In this document: in pieces, positions 6,790-15,909 of the stretch | Position numbering within the stretch: position 1 is the stretch's first letter | Layout: each line of letters opens with the position of its first letter | Position numbers and translations under genes: made by a program | DNA from: Thermococcus pacificus | GTDB lineage: Archaea > Methanobacteriota_B > Thermococci > Thermococcales > Thermococcaceae | Direction: 5' to 3' | Length of the DNA: 64,000 nucleotides | NCBI RefSeq assembly: GCF_002214485.1 | Contig: NZ_CP015102.1 | Coordinates: forward strand, 124,001-188,000 | Notes under the pieces: generated by a model | What the model was told of the DNA's origin: nothing | What the model saw: only the letters and a program-made list of their open reading frames with translations | The model's database searches: none

Positions 6790-8111
6790 CACCTCAGTTT
6801 ATCAAGCAGCAGGTTGAGTGCGATTTTAACACCCTCCAGGACGTTTGTGCCCTTTTTCATGGAGTATTCCGTGTAAACCGCCTTGATTGGAACCTCGACG
6901 ATTCTGCACCCACTCTTGGCGACCTCGATGATTATCTCGCTTGAAACCGCGTAGCGGTCGCAGGTTATCCTTATCCTCGAGGCGCACTCCCTGTTGAAGC
7001 ACCTCAGCCCACTCTGGCTGTCGCTCACGTATTTCCCCGCGAACAACGCCGTTATCGAGTCGAGGATGAAGTTTCCAAAGCGTTTGATGAAGGGCATCTC
7101 ACTGATGTCACCCTTGAGACGGGAGCCAACCGCGAAGTCGGCCCTTCCCTCTGCAACGGGCCTCATAACACGTAGGGCATCGCTGACGAGGTGCTGGCCG
7201 TCTGCGTCGAAGGTAATTATCAGCCGTGCATTCCTCCTGAGTGCATAGGCTATGCCTGTTCCGAGGGCTCCACCAAGTCCCCTGTTGACTAGGTGCGTGA
7301 GGACGTGGACACCCTTTGATCTGGCTATCTCACCCGTCCTGTCTCTGGAGCCGTCATTGACGACCACTATCTCGTCCATTCTGAAGTAGCGGAGCAGGTC
7401 GTCGAGGACTGCCCCTATCGTGAGCTCCTCGTTGTAGGCCGGAACCACGACGTAGGTGTCCAGCAGGTTCTCAATAAGCCCCTTGAACTCCACCATTGTT
7501 GGAACCTCAAAGTCGGGCTCGACGTCGACGGAGAAGCTCATCCTGCCTGACTCGTGAGATGTTATCATTACGGACAGCGCGCCGAGCTCCTTCGCGGGGA
7601 GGATGTCGTAGCCGTGGTCACCCACAACAAGGGTTTTCGTCGGTTCAACTTTGAGGCTCTCGATTATCGCCCTGAGCTGACCGGGGTTCGGCTTGAGCTC
7701 CTCCGGAGCAACGTCGTCCCTCGTCGAGATGAGGTCGAAGTATCTCGCTATTCCGTGCATCTCCAGGGCCCTCAGGGCGGCCTTACGGGAGCTCCGGGTC
7801 ATAACCGCCAGCTTGACTCCCCTCCCCCGGAGGAGTTCAAGGACTTCCCTGACGCCCTCGAAGAGAAAGCTCTCCTCCATACGCTCCGTCTCAAGCTCCA
7901 CCAAGTGGGAGTACAGCTCCTCAAAGCTCAGGCCGAGTTCCCTCGAAACCCTCTGGAGGGTCTCGTACATTGGGGTGAGGTCGCCGAGGGCCTCCTCCGG
8001 TATTCCCATGGCAAGGAGCCTGGATCTCAGCTCTTCCTTAAGCTGGGTGAAGGGCTTCGGGGCCCCCACGAGGGTTCCGTCGAGGTCGAAGATGACGAGC
8101 CTGATGTCCAT
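6789..8111 (-). CDS. Fused HAD phosphatase and GT2 glycosyltransferase (DPM1-like)
   Basis: This 440-residue protein joins two enzymes. Residues 1 to about 215 are a HAD hydrolase of the phosphoglycolate phosphatase type: DLDGT nucleophile motif at residues 9-13, AVMTRSSRK motif II, and VVGDHGYDILPAK motif IV. From about 220 to the end it is a GT2 enzyme like dolichol-phosphate mannose/glucose synthases: VVVPAYNEELTIG, DGSRDRTGEIA, the metal site DADGQH and the acceptor-loop QSGLRCF. It probably moves a sugar from a nucleotide to a polyprenyl phosphate. The role of the phosphatase half is unknown. ATG 8111 has GGTGG before it; GTG 8120 is an alternative. It is followed by DUF2304 and is divergent from an AglH-like gene. 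Confidence 0.85.
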   Translation of the reverse strand: MDIRLVIFDLDGTLVGAPKPFTQLKEELRSRLLAMGIPEEALGDLTPMYETLQRVSRELGLSFEELYSHLVELETERMEESFLFEGVREVLELLRGRGVKLAVMTRSSRKAALRALEMHGIARYFDLISTRDDVAPEELKPNPGQLRAIIESLKVEPTKTLVVGDHGYDILPAKELGALSVMITSHESGRMSFSVDVEPDFEVPTMVEFKGLIENLLDTYVVVPAYNEELTIGAVLDDLLRYFRMDEIVVVNDGSRDRTGEIARSKGVHVLTHLVNRGLGGALGTGIAYALRRNARLIITFDADGQHLVSDALRVMRPVAEGRADFAVGSRLKGDISEMPFIKRFGNFILDSITALFAGKYVSDSQSGLRCFNRECASRIRITCDRYAVSSEIIIEVAKSGCRIVEVPIKAVYTEYSMKKGTNVLEGVKIALNLLLDKLR

Positions 8112-8167
8112 AGCGTCCACCGAAGGGTTTATTTTTTGAGATTCCCACTGGCAAAGGGTGCCTGAAT

Positions 8168-9076
8168 ATGATAGCTGTCGCTCCGCTTATAGGTTTAACC
8201 CTGACGCTCATCCTGACCCCGTACCTGGCGAGAATGCTGAAGGAGAGGGGTATAATAGGGAAGGACATCCACAAGCCCGAAAAGCCCGAAGTGGCCGAGA
8301 TGGGGGGCCTCTCCATTCTGATTGGGGTTTCCGTGGCACTCCTGCCTTTCGCGGGCCAGGAGACTGCGAGGGCGCTCGCCGTTTTTCTGCTCTTCGGGCT
8401 CGTCGGGATAATTGACGATCTGGTGGCACTAAGACAGTCCCATAAGGTAGTCCTCTCGCTCCTCGTGGCGGTTCCTGTGGCTTTCCTTGATGTTTCACAG
8501 GAGGTTGACGTCTTCGGCTACTCGCTGAACCTCTGGTTTCTCTATCCCCTCTTTGCCCTCCTCTTCGTCGTTGGCTCAGCTAATCTCGTCAACCTCTTAG
8601 CCGGCTTCAACGGCCTTGAGATAGGCACCTCAGCAATAGCTCTGGGCTTCTTAGCGGCGATAACTGAGGGACCGACCAGAATGGTAGCGCTGACCGGGCT
8701 GGGTGCAGCCCTCGGCTTCCTTTGGTGGAACAAATACCCGGCGAGAGTCTTTCCGGGAGACACGGGGACGCTGAGCATGGGGGCGCTGATAGGCCTCGTG
8801 GGGATAATCGGGAAGGTAGAGGTCTACGCGGCGATACTCCTGATACCCCACTTCCTCGACTTCACGATAAAGGCCATTGGAGTGCGCTTTGGGGTGAGAA
8901 AGCACGGAAGAACCACTGTTCTTCCTGACGGAACGCTCCAGGCTCCACCATATCCGAGCTTCTTGGGACTTATAATGAGAAAAGTACGTGTGAACGAGCC
9001 GAAGCTCGTCGCAATAGTGTGGGGCGTAGAGTTCATTCTGGGGCTTCTCGTTCTTGCTCTTCGTCTATCACTTTGA
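8168..9076 (+). CDS. Polyprenyl-phosphate HexNAc-1-phosphate transferase (AglH/MraY-like)
   Basis: The 302-residue multi-pass membrane enzyme belongs to the MraY/WecA/Alg7 family (GT4-type phosphoglycosyltransferases), which load a sugar phosphate onto dolichyl phosphate as the first step of N-glycan assembly. The family signatures are visible: KPEKPEVAEMGGLSI, GLVGIIDDLVAL with the DD pair, SANLVNLLAGFNGLEIG, and FPGDTGTLSMGAL. About ten hydrophobic segments span the chain. It faces the HAD-GT2 gene across a 56-base divergent promoter, which supports a shared glycosylation role. Its 3' end overlaps the convergent cas6 gene by 44 bases. Confidence 0.88.
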   Translation: MIAVAPLIGLTLTLILTPYLARMLKERGIIGKDIHKPEKPEVAEMGGLSILIGVSVALLPFAGQETARALAVFLLFGLVGIIDDLVALRQSHKVVLSLLVAVPVAFLDVSQEVDVFGYSLNLWFLYPLFALLFVVGSANLVNLLAGFNGLEIGTSAIALGFLAAITEGPTRMVALTGLGAALGFLWWNKYPARVFPGDTGTLSMGALIGLVGIIGKVEVYAAILLIPHFLDFTIKAIGVRFGVRKHGRTTVLPDGTLQAPPYPSFLGLIMRKVRVNEPKLVAIVWGVEFILGLLVLALRLSL

Positions 9077-9782
9077 CCATTCCAAATCCATACCTCGTCT
9101 TTTCTCCAAAGCCGTTCTCGTAGCCAAAGCGGGCTATCTCCTCCGAGCCCGTGTAGCGGAATATCATGAGCGAGCCGCGGTAGTAGGTGTCCTTGACGAG
9201 TATCCTGACTGGCTTGAACTTGACGACGTCTATTGAAAAGTCCTTCTCTTCGGGCATAGAGCCCATTATAGCCGAGTAGCGCATGAGCATTACCTTGCGG
9301 AGCTTGTCAAAGAAGGCCTCCTCGCTCGGGTAGAGGTCCCAAATCTTCATCCTGTCGCCACTGAGCTTGACCGTTCGGACCATTATCGGGCTGAGAGTGG
9401 AGAAGAGGACATCTCTACCTATCTTGGGCTCCTTGAGAACCTTTACGTCCTCAGCTATGAACGTGGCTTCTCCGAGCTGGAGAACCGGGCTGTCGATGAA
9501 GCCCTCAACAACGGCCTTTATAAGCTCGTTCGAGGAGGAAGAGACGTAGAGAGAAACGTCGTCCGAGAGGACACGTATTCCCCTATCCGGGATTAACTCG
9601 CGCTTCCTAACCATTATGCGGGAAAAAGTGAAGTAATCGACGTGACTGACTTCAGCCTCCCTTGCGATCTCGGGAGAAACTATGGCAATCTTCTCTATGA
9701 GCTGGGCATAAACGTCATGATTATAGTTGAAAGGCAAAATCGTGCCCTCCTCCGCGGGCCTGAACTTTATCTCAACCCTCAT
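9033..9782 (-). CDS. cas6: Cas6-family CRISPR RNA endonuclease, orphan copy
   Basis: The 249-residue protein has the two ferredoxin-like halves of Cas6 and the glycine-rich C-terminal loop (GYENGFGEKTRYGFGMVKV), plus VLKEPKIGRDVLFSTLSPIMV in the middle, close to Pyrococcus furiosus Cas6. In that enzyme Tyr31, His46 and Lys52 are catalytic. Here a Glu lies at the Tyr position and the only nearby histidine (H47, in EVSHVDYFTFS) is just a few residues before FTFS, so the catalytic site is altered or shifted. ATG 9782 follows GGGGGTGGGTTAGA; a TATA-like TATAAAAGG lies just upstream. There is no CRISPR array or other cas gene in the window. Confidence 0.85.
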   Translation of the reverse strand: MRVEIKFRPAEEGTILPFNYNHDVYAQLIEKIAIVSPEIAREAEVSHVDYFTFSRIMVRKRELIPDRGIRVLSDDVSLYVSSSSNELIKAVVEGFIDSPVLQLGEATFIAEDVKVLKEPKIGRDVLFSTLSPIMVRTVKLSGDRMKIWDLYPSEEAFFDKLRKVMLMRYSAIMGSMPEEKDFSIDVVKFKPVRILVKDTYYRGSLMIFRYTGSEEIARFGYENGFGEKTRYGFGMVKVIDEEQEREAPE

Positions 9783-9994
9783 TCTAACCCACCCCCAGTA
9801 TGAACCTTTTATATTTTCGATTTTGAAGTTAATAAGAATTTCGCAGATCAAACTCCCAGGTCATTACCTCAAAGGGAGGGTCTCAGAAATCCGCACATCT
9901 ACCCAAAGTATATAAAGACTCCAGCCAAATGAAGTATAATGGATAGAGTTAAAAAGACAGTTCTGCAGATAACCTTACGTGAGAGGTGAAAGCT

Positions 9995-11191
9995 ATGAGT
10001 GTTGAAAACATTGATGTAAAACCCTCAGACGAGTACGATGATTACATCACATACCTCAAGAGGCGTATAAGACAGCTGGAGCTCCAGGTGAGGACGTTAG
10101 AGGCTGATAAGGAGAGGTTGGAGAGGGAGCTCTCCCGCCTCAGGATGGAGATGTCGCGGCTCAGGCAGCCGCCGGCGTTTGCGGGAACTCTCCTGGAGAT
10201 ACTCGACGAGGACAGGGCCATAGTCCAGAACTTCAACGGGCCGCGCTTCGTCGTCAGGATAGCGCCGTGGATAGAGCGCGACAAGCTCAAGCCCGGCTCA
10301 AGGGTTGCCCTCGACCAGAGGACGATGGCGGTCGTTGAGCTCCTCCCAAGCGAGAAGGACCCGAGCGTTCTCGGCTTTGAGGTCATTGAAAGGCCCCAGG
10401 TTACTTACACCGACGTCGGAGGCCTTGAGAAACAGCTCCAAGAACTCAGAGAGGCCATTGAACTTCCCCTCAAGCATCCAGAGCTCTTTGAGAAGGTCGG
10501 AATAGAACCGCCGAAGGGAGTCCTCCTCTACGGCCCGCCGGGCTGTGGAAAGACTCTCATGGCCAAAGCAGTGGCAAACCACGTCAACGCCACCTTTATC
10601 CGCGTCGTCGGGAGCGAGCTCGTCAGGAAGTTCATAGGCGAGGGTGCAAGGCTCGTCCATGAACTTTTTGAGCTGGCGAAGGAGAAGGCCCCGACCATCG
10701 TATTCATCGACGAGATAGACGCTGTTGGGGCAAAGAGGATGGACGAAACCACCGGCGGCGAGAGGGAAGTCAACAGAACGCTGATGCAACTCTTAGCGGA
10801 GATGGACGGCTTTGACCCGCGCGGAAACGTCAAGGTCATAGCGGCAACCAACAGGCCGGACATACTTGACCCGGCTTTACTCAGGCCCGGCAGGTTTGAC
10901 AGGCTGATAGAAGTCCCACTCCCCGACTTCCGCGGAAGGCTTGAGATACTCAAGGTCCACACGAGGAAGATGAACCTCAAGGACGTAGACCTGCGCATTA
11001 TAGCTGAGCTTACTGAAGGGGCGAGCGGTGCCGACCTGAAGGCAATAGCGACAGAGGCGGGAATGTTCGCAATCAGGGACAGGAGAACCTACGTTACGCA
11101 GGACGACTTCCTCAAGGCTGTAGAGAAGGTTCTCGGCTCGGAGAAGAGGCTCGCACAGGCAATAGCGATGCACGAGGTTATGTACGGCTGA
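9995..11191 (+). CDS. pan: Proteasome-activating nucleotidase (PAN)
   Basis: The 398-residue AAA+ ATPase unfolds substrates and opens the 20S proteasome in the cytoplasm. It has an N-terminal coiled coil (about residues 16-58), an OB domain ([24 protein letters not shown]), Walker A GPPGCGKT, Walker [10 protein letters not shown], the second-region-of-homology arginines (RPGRFDR) and a C-terminal M-Y-G that fits the HbYX motif used to dock on the proteasome. ATG 9995 is preceded by GAGAGGTGAAAGCT; GTG 9986 is part of that ribosome site. The beta subunit psmB is in the same window at 45.4 kb. The 3' end overlaps a convergent MFS gene by 14 bases. Confidence 0.96.
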   Translation: MSVENIDVKPSDEYDDYITYLKRRIRQLELQVRTLEADKERLERELSRLRMEMSRLRQPPAFAGTLLEILDEDRAIVQNFNGPRFVVRIAPWIERDKLKPGSRVALDQRTMAVVELLPSEKDPSVLGFEVIERPQVTYTDVGGLEKQLQELREAIELPLKHPELFEKVGIEPPKGVLLYGPPGCGKTLMAKAVANHVNATFIRVVGSELVRKFIGEGARLVHELFELAKEKAPTIVFIDEIDAVGAKRMDETTGGEREVNRTLMQLLAEMDGFDPRGNVKVIAATNRPDILDPALLRPGRFDRLIEVPLPDFRGRLEILKVHTRKMNLKDVDLRIIAELTEGASGADLKAIATEAGMFAIRDRRTYVTQDDFLKAVEKVLGSEKRLAQAIAMHEVMYG

Positions 11192-12314
11192 TGCCGCTCT
11201 TCTCTTTCCTCCCTTCTGCCAAGTCTTCCAGCTTTATGAGAACCCACGCGAGCAGATACATAGCGGACACCGACAGGAACGCCTTCTCGTAGCCGAATCT
11301 GTCAATAAGCAGGCCGAGGAGGTACGGCCCCACTGTCGCTCCGAAGAAGCCCACCATGTTGACGAAGCCCATCACGGAGCCAAGGTTCTCCGGGGTGGCC
11401 TTCTCTGAGGTGTAAGCGGTCACTATGGCGCCGACGGAGTAGAACGTCAGGCCCAGGGGAATAACGACCCATGGAGATGCAGTTATTGCAAGAATGAACG
11501 TGAGAACGGCGTTGAGACCGAAGACCGCCGGGATGCTCCCCCGTCCCATTCTGTCGTAGAGGCCACCGCCGAGCAGGGAGCCAGCTATGCCTATCGCTGA
11601 GAGCAGGGAGAAGAGGGCGGAAGCACTCTCGATCGAGACCCCCGAATCCACGAGGAATGACACCAGAAACGTCAGCAGACCGAAGAAAGCGGCAAGAACA
11701 ACGAAATTAGCCGCGCTGAGGAGGAAAACGTTCCCGGGTATTGAGAAGGAAGCCCTCTGTGGCTTTGAGACTTCTCCGCGCACGGTAAAGATGAGGGCGA
11801 GACCGACGAGAAGGCTCATAGCGGAGAGAACTGCGAAGGCGTAACGCCACTGAAGGGATAGGGCTATTGGGACGACGATGAGGGGCGCTATTCCGGTTCC
11901 GACCGGTGGGCCAATCATAAAGACCCCGAGAGCGGAGCCCTTCCTCTCGCGGTAGACCTCGCTTATTAATGCTGTTGCAGGGGCATAGTAGAAGCCGGAG
12001 AAGACACCATAGAGGGCCCTGACGGCGAGGAGCTCCCAGTACTGCCTTGCAAATACGATGAGGGCCGAAGAAAGTGAGTAGCCTATGATACTCATCACGA
12101 GGAGGCGCTTCCTTCCAAGCCTGTCTCCGAGGTAGCCAGCCGGGACCTGGACAAGGGCATAGGGCAGGAGGAGCGCTGTCATCAGCAGGCCGGCTTCCGC
12201 GTTGTTTATTCCGAGCTCTGCCTTTATCATGGGTATCAGCGGTGGAATAGCCATTCTGTGGGCGTAGTTGAATATCCAGCCCAAGCTGAGCAGTGCAAGG
12301 AGCCTCTTCCGCAT
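11178..12314 (-). CDS. MFS transporter
   Basis: The 378-residue protein has about twelve hydrophobic segments and the major facilitator loop motif [13 protein letters not shown] between helices 2 and 3, with a related [12 protein letters not shown] loop in the second half. It should sit in the cytoplasmic membrane as a secondary transporter. No substrate can be read from the sequence or from its neighbours, PAN (convergent, 14-base overlap) and RIO2 (divergent). One of three unrelated-looking MFS genes in the 11-19 kb region. Confidence 0.85.
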   Translation of the reverse strand: MRKRLLALLSLGWIFNYAHRMAIPPLIPMIKAELGINNAEAGLLMTALLLPYALVQVPAGYLGDRLGRKRLLVMSIIGYSLSSALIVFARQYWELLAVRALYGVFSGFYYAPATALISEVYRERKGSALGVFMIGPPVGTGIAPLIVVPIALSLQWRYAFAVLSAMSLLVGLALIFTVRGEVSKPQRASFSIPGNVFLLSAANFVVLAAFFGLLTFLVSFLVDSGVSIESASALFSLLSAIGIAGSLLGGGLYDRMGRGSIPAVFGLNAVLTFILAITASPWVVIPLGLTFYSVGAIVTAYTSEKATPENLGSVMGFVNMVGFFGATVGPYLLGLLIDRFGYEKAFLSVSAMYLLAWVLIKLEDLAEGRKEKSGISRT

Positions 12315-12402
12315 AGTTTCGATTGATAACTGAGCGTTTAAAAACTTGTTGCGAGGTAACTACCTTTATAAATCCCGGCGAATAGGACACTCTGGGAGAG
12401 AA

Positions 12403-13341
12403 ATGGTCAGCAAACTGTTAGCCCTCGACGCCTATCCGAACCTCCGCGACCTCGACTTCAGGATACTGAGGGGAGTAGAGCTCAACATGCGCCGCTATAA
12501 ATGGGTGCCCCTAGAGGATATAGCGCGCTTCGCCAAGGTTGACATTGAGACCGCATCGTTCCGGCTGGGCAAGCTCGATAACTGGGGCCTCGTGGTCAGA
12601 AGGAGCGACATAGGGTACATAGGATACCAGCTCACGATACACGGCTACGATACTCTGGCCATAAGGGCGCTCTCGAAGAAGGGCATCATTGAGGCAATAA
12701 GCACAACTCAAATCGGAGTTGGGAAGGACGCAGACGTCTACGTTGGGGTAACCCCCTCCGGCGGGAAAGTCGCCGTCAAGTTCAACCGCATAGGCGGGAG
12801 AACAGCATCAAGGAAAGCCGGCTACCACGGCCACGTATTTCAGGACAAGAGGCACACGAGCTGGCTCTACGTGTCGAGGCTGATAGCGAGGAAGGAGTAC
12901 GAAGCGCTAACGCTGCTCAGTCCCATAGCAAGGGTTCCGAGGCCGATAGCGTGGAACAGGCATGTCGTCGTCATGGAGTTCATAAACGGGACAGAGCTCG
13001 CCGAGCTGAGGGACACTGACCTGACGAGGGAAGAGGCTGGCGAGATACTCTCGAAGATCCTCGACGAGTACCTCAAGATAGTCCGCTTCGGGATAGTCCA
13101 CTCAGACCTCAGTCAGTTCAACGTGGTTCTAACCGACGACGGGAGCATTCTTATAATCGACTGGGCCCAGTACATCACGACGGACAGGCCCGAGAGCTAC
13201 GAGCTCCTGAAAAGGGATTTAACTGTCCTCCTCAACGCCTTCAAGAGGAGATGGGGCGTGAAGAGGGAGCTTGAGGATGTATGGCCCGCCTTTGAGGAGG
13301 CGTGGCACGAGAGCAGGGGGGAGAGCCATGAGCGGGGTTAG
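12403..13341 (+). CDS. rio2: RIO2-type atypical serine kinase/ATPase
   Basis: The 312-residue protein has the N-terminal winged helix specific to RIO2 (about residues 1-90, LDFRILRGVELNMRRYKWVPLEDIARFAKV) and a RIO kinase domain with the ATP loop GVGKDADVYVG, lysine in KVAVKFNR, catalytic loop IVHSDLSQFNVVL and metal-binding IIDWAQ. RIO2 acts in late maturation of the small ribosomal subunit. ATG 12403 follows GGGAGAGAA and lies after TATA-like CTTTATAAA at 12364-12372. The next gene starts inside its last codons (14-base overlap). Confidence 0.94.
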   Translation: MVSKLLALDAYPNLRDLDFRILRGVELNMRRYKWVPLEDIARFAKVDIETASFRLGKLDNWGLVVRRSDIGYIGYQLTIHGYDTLAIRALSKKGIIEAISTTQIGVGKDADVYVGVTPSGGKVAVKFNRIGGRTASRKAGYHGHVFQDKRHTSWLYVSRLIARKEYEALTLLSPIARVPRPIAWNRHVVVMEFINGTELAELRDTDLTREEAGEILSKILDEYLKIVRFGIVHSDLSQFNVVLTDDGSILIIDWAQYITTDRPESYELLKRDLTVLLNAFKRRWGVKRELEDVWPAFEEAWHESRGESHERG

Positions 13342-13801
13342 GGAAAGGGCCCTTTCGCTCTTCAGAGAGGCCCTTGAGGCGGAGAACGCCCGGAACCTCG
13401 AGGAAGCCAAGAGGAAGCTCGACGATATAATGAGGCTAACGCGAAAAGACGAGCCGGAGCTTTACTTTGAGGCCTGCTTCAGGATGGCGGACGTCTTCAT
13501 ACAGGAGGACAACTACCGGGGTGCTGTGAAGTTCGCCATCAGGGGGATCTACCTCGCGCCGAGCGAGGAGCTCAGGAAGTTCGGAATAAGGAGGTTGGGC
13601 GACATACTGACTATATTAAAGAGCGAGAACCGCCTCCAGGAGCTGGCGGAGAACATGGAGCCGATACTGACCCTTGTGAGGGACGATGAAGAACTCCATG
13701 CCTTTGTCACGGCCCTCGTGAAGCTCGCTAGGGGGGAAGAAGTTAAGACGGAAATATTCTCCGACGAGTTTGAGAGGATCCTAGAGGAGCTCAAAGGATA
13801 G
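13328..13801 (+). CDS. Uncharacterised helical repeat protein after RIO2
   Basis: This 157-residue protein is almost entirely helical, with paired helices resembling tetratricopeptide repeats (RALSLFREALEAENARNLEEAKRKLDDIM, then AVKFAIRGIYLAPSEELRKFGIRRLGDIL). I do not recognise a named family. The ATG lies 14 bases inside the end of rio2 after GGGGAGAGCC, so it is co-translated with it; a link to ribosome assembly or to RIO2 is possible but only inferred from that overlap. Its stop overlaps the convergent radical SAM gene by 11 bases. Confidence 0.75.
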   Translation: MSGVRERALSLFREALEAENARNLEEAKRKLDDIMRLTRKDEPELYFEACFRMADVFIQEDNYRGAVKFAIRGIYLAPSEELRKFGIRRLGDILTILKSENRLQELAENMEPILTLVRDDEELHAFVTALVKLARGEEVKTEIFSDEFERILEELKG

Positions 13802-14744
13802 ACTCTAAAACCCTCTCAACATAGCTTTTTTCAGGCTTTACAGGAAAGTTGTAGGGCTCTCTTTTCGGCCTCTCGTTGTAGTAGGGCCTGTTGCAGCCCG
13901 GACAGCCGTGTGTGGTGAAGACCTCGAGTGGAATTAGCTCCACCAGCTTCTCTTTTGGGACTCCAAGACCAATGAGGTTGCCGTTTTCATCGAATTCAAA
14001 GTCTTCGGGGGAAGAAAGGCCCTTTTCAAGGAGGTATCTTGCCAGCTGTATCCTGCGGTAGCGCTCGAGGGACGGAGGCCTGGCGTTCTCAAGGCGCGTT
14101 CCCTTAACGGGCGTGAATGCGAAGAGAGAAACCTCGGCGTCCATCCCGTAAGCTCTCGCTATGGTCTCGATCATCTCCATATCGGTCTCACCGAGCCCCA
14201 CTATGAGGTGGACGAAGGCACTCTTGGGACCGAAGACATCGATGATGTCCCGGGTGAATTCCCACATATCATCCCAGGAATAAATGGCGTCCTTGACCCC
14301 CCTGTAAACCCGCTCGCTCGCGGCGTCGAGGCCCACCCCGACGTAGTCAACGCCCCGCCTTTTGAACTCCCTCAGCGTTTCCTTTCCAACGGGCGTTATG
14401 GAGACCGAAACCGGGAGGTTCATGGGAGCAAAGGCCTCAAGGAGATCCAAGACGTCCTCCACCATTCCCGGGTAGTCTATCGTCTGGAGGCAGATCCGGG
14501 AGAAGTTCCCCTTTGGCAGAGCATCCAAAACCTCCTCCAGCTCAAAGGCCGGCCAGGTGACGCGGGAAAGCTTCTCAAGGTCGGCTCTGCTCTCCCTCGC
14601 CTGAACGCAGAAGGCGCAGTTGTTCCTGCAGTGGCCAGGCCAGTAGGTCATGAGGTAAGCGGTAGTCGGTCTGGCGAGCATCTTTCCCCTTCTGAGGCCC
14701 ATCGCAACCGCCGTTCCGTATGAAACCCTGATCATTTCAACCAT
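13791..14744 (-). CDS. Radical SAM protein, LipS-type archaeal lipoate synthase component (BioB-like)
   Basis: The 317-residue radical SAM enzyme carries the cluster motif CRNNCAFC (Cx3Cx2C) near residue 39, the BioB-like stretch FSRICLQTIDYPGMVEDVLDLL, and a C-terminal CPGC before RPYYNERP, probably a second Fe-S site. Thermococcus kodakarensis makes lipoate with two such proteins, LipS1 and LipS2; from memory the one encoded close to PAN (TK2248) is LipS2, and this gene has the same neighbourhood. Biotin-synthase-like annotation is the common alternative. It overlaps the preceding MFS gene by 8 bases, in an operon with an isoaspartyl peptidase. Confidence 0.72.
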   Translation of the reverse strand: MVEMIRVSYGTAVAMGLRRGKMLARPTTAYLMTYWPGHCRNNCAFCVQARESRADLEKLSRVTWPAFELEEVLDALPKGNFSRICLQTIDYPGMVEDVLDLLEAFAPMNLPVSVSITPVGKETLREFKRRGVDYVGVGLDAASERVYRGVKDAIYSWDDMWEFTRDIIDVFGPKSAFVHLIVGLGETDMEMIETIARAYGMDAEVSLFAFTPVKGTRLENARPPSLERYRRIQLARYLLEKGLSSPEDFEFDENGNLIGLGVPKEKLVELIPLEVFTTHGCPGCNRPYYNERPKREPYNFPVKPEKSYVERVLESIL

Positions 14745-15909
14745 TTTTATCCCCCACGAAGTAGGACACGGCCAGTATTAAAAGGGCTACCCCCGCCAAA
14801 GCGGGTAGGAACCTAAGGATTCCAGCGTAGCCGAGGCCTCCCGCGGCGTAGCCGAGGGCGAACTGGCCGCCCATGGTCCCGAGGTCGAAGAACATCGTGT
14901 AGACGCTCGAACCCATCGTCCTTATCCTCTGGGGCAGGTTTCCGAGAGCCATGAGCTGCATCGCCGGAATTGCCAGCCCAAAGCCAGCCCCTATGAGAAC
15001 CGCGCTCGCATAGGAAGCCGGGGGAGTGGTGAACCTGATGAGGAGCATGTAGCCGGTTATAACCGTGAGGAGGCCCGCCGCGGAGACGGGTATCGGCCCC
15101 ATCCTGTCGGCGCTCCTGCCTCCAATCAATCGGGTGACAAAGCTCGCTATCCCGATGACCATCATGTACGTCCCGAAGACCCTCTGGGGGTAGGAGAGCT
15201 CCTTGTAGAGGGCAGGAAGGAAGGTGGTCACGCCAGAATAGGAGGCCGCAAAGAAGAGAAGGGCTACAGACGCCGCCACGAAGTAGGGCCTGAGAAGTTC
15301 GGAGTAGTCAGCTTCCTCGCTCTTCTCCACAGGTACGAGAGTTCTCCCAACGTCTCTCCTCACTGGAACCACAAAGAGCGCCCCAACCGCCGAGAAAATG
15401 ACCACAAGGAAGAACGCACCGGCGAAGCCAAGGTAGTCGGAGGCATAGCCGCCGAGGGCGGGGCCGATGATGTTGCCAAGGGAGAACATCATGCCGCGCC
15501 AGCCGAGGGTCTCACCGACCCTTCCTACGGGGGCGAGGTCAACCGCCGTCGAGAGACTCGAGGGGAAGAATATTCCCATCGAGAAGCCGTGCAAAGCCCT
15601 CGTAAAGGCGAAGAGCCAGATACTACCCGTCAAAGCTGAAACAACGTAAAGGACCCCTGAAACGAGGCTGAGGAGGTTTCCGAGGATCATTGCCTCAAGG
15701 CGATAACCCCTGTCCCCAACTAGACCTCCAACCGGCTTTGAGATCAGAGAGACCACCGAGGTTATGCCCGCAAGCGTTCCGACGAGGAAGGGGCTTGCGC
15801 CGAGAGTCATCGAGAATGGAGATACTATGGGATTGACTGAGCTTATGCCCAGGAAGAAAAAGAAGGTCGACAGGTTGAGGAGCCAGATGTTCCTGACGGT
15901 TCTGTCCAC
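14737..15909 (-). CDS. MFS transporter upstream of the LipS-like gene
   Basis: The 390-residue protein has twelve predicted membrane helices and the MFS loop GGLVGDRGYRLE after helix 2, with GGRSADRMGPIP at the matching place in the second half. It starts with GTG at 15909, whose first base is the last base of the isoaspartyl peptidase stop codon (TAGTG), and its end overlaps the LipS-like gene by 8 bases. The three genes are therefore one translationally coupled operon. A substrate related to lipoate or amino acids is conceivable but not shown by sequence. Confidence 0.85.
   Translation of the reverse strand: MDRTVRNIWLLNLSTFFFFLGISSVNPIVSPFSMTLGASPFLVGTLAGITSVVSLISKPVGGLVGDRGYRLEAMILGNLLSLVSGVLYVVSALTGSIWLFAFTRALHGFSMGIFFPSSLSTAVDLAPVGRVGETLGWRGMMFSLGNIIGPALGGYASDYLGFAGAFFLVVIFSAVGALFVVPVRRDVGRTLVPVEKSEEADYSELLRPYFVAASVALLFFAASYSGVTTFLPALYKELSYPQRVFGTYMMVIGIASFVTRLIGGRSADRMGPIPVSAAGLLTVITGYMLLIRFTTPPASYASAVLIGAGFGLAIPAMQLMALGNLPQRIRTMGSSVYTMFFDLGTMGGQFALGYAAGGLGYAGILRFLPALAGVALLILAVSYFVGDKNG

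Noticed and set aside
9783-9994. Possible CRISPR array beside cas6
   Set aside because: The 212 bases between cas6 and PAN contain no repeated unit and are explained by two divergent promoters.
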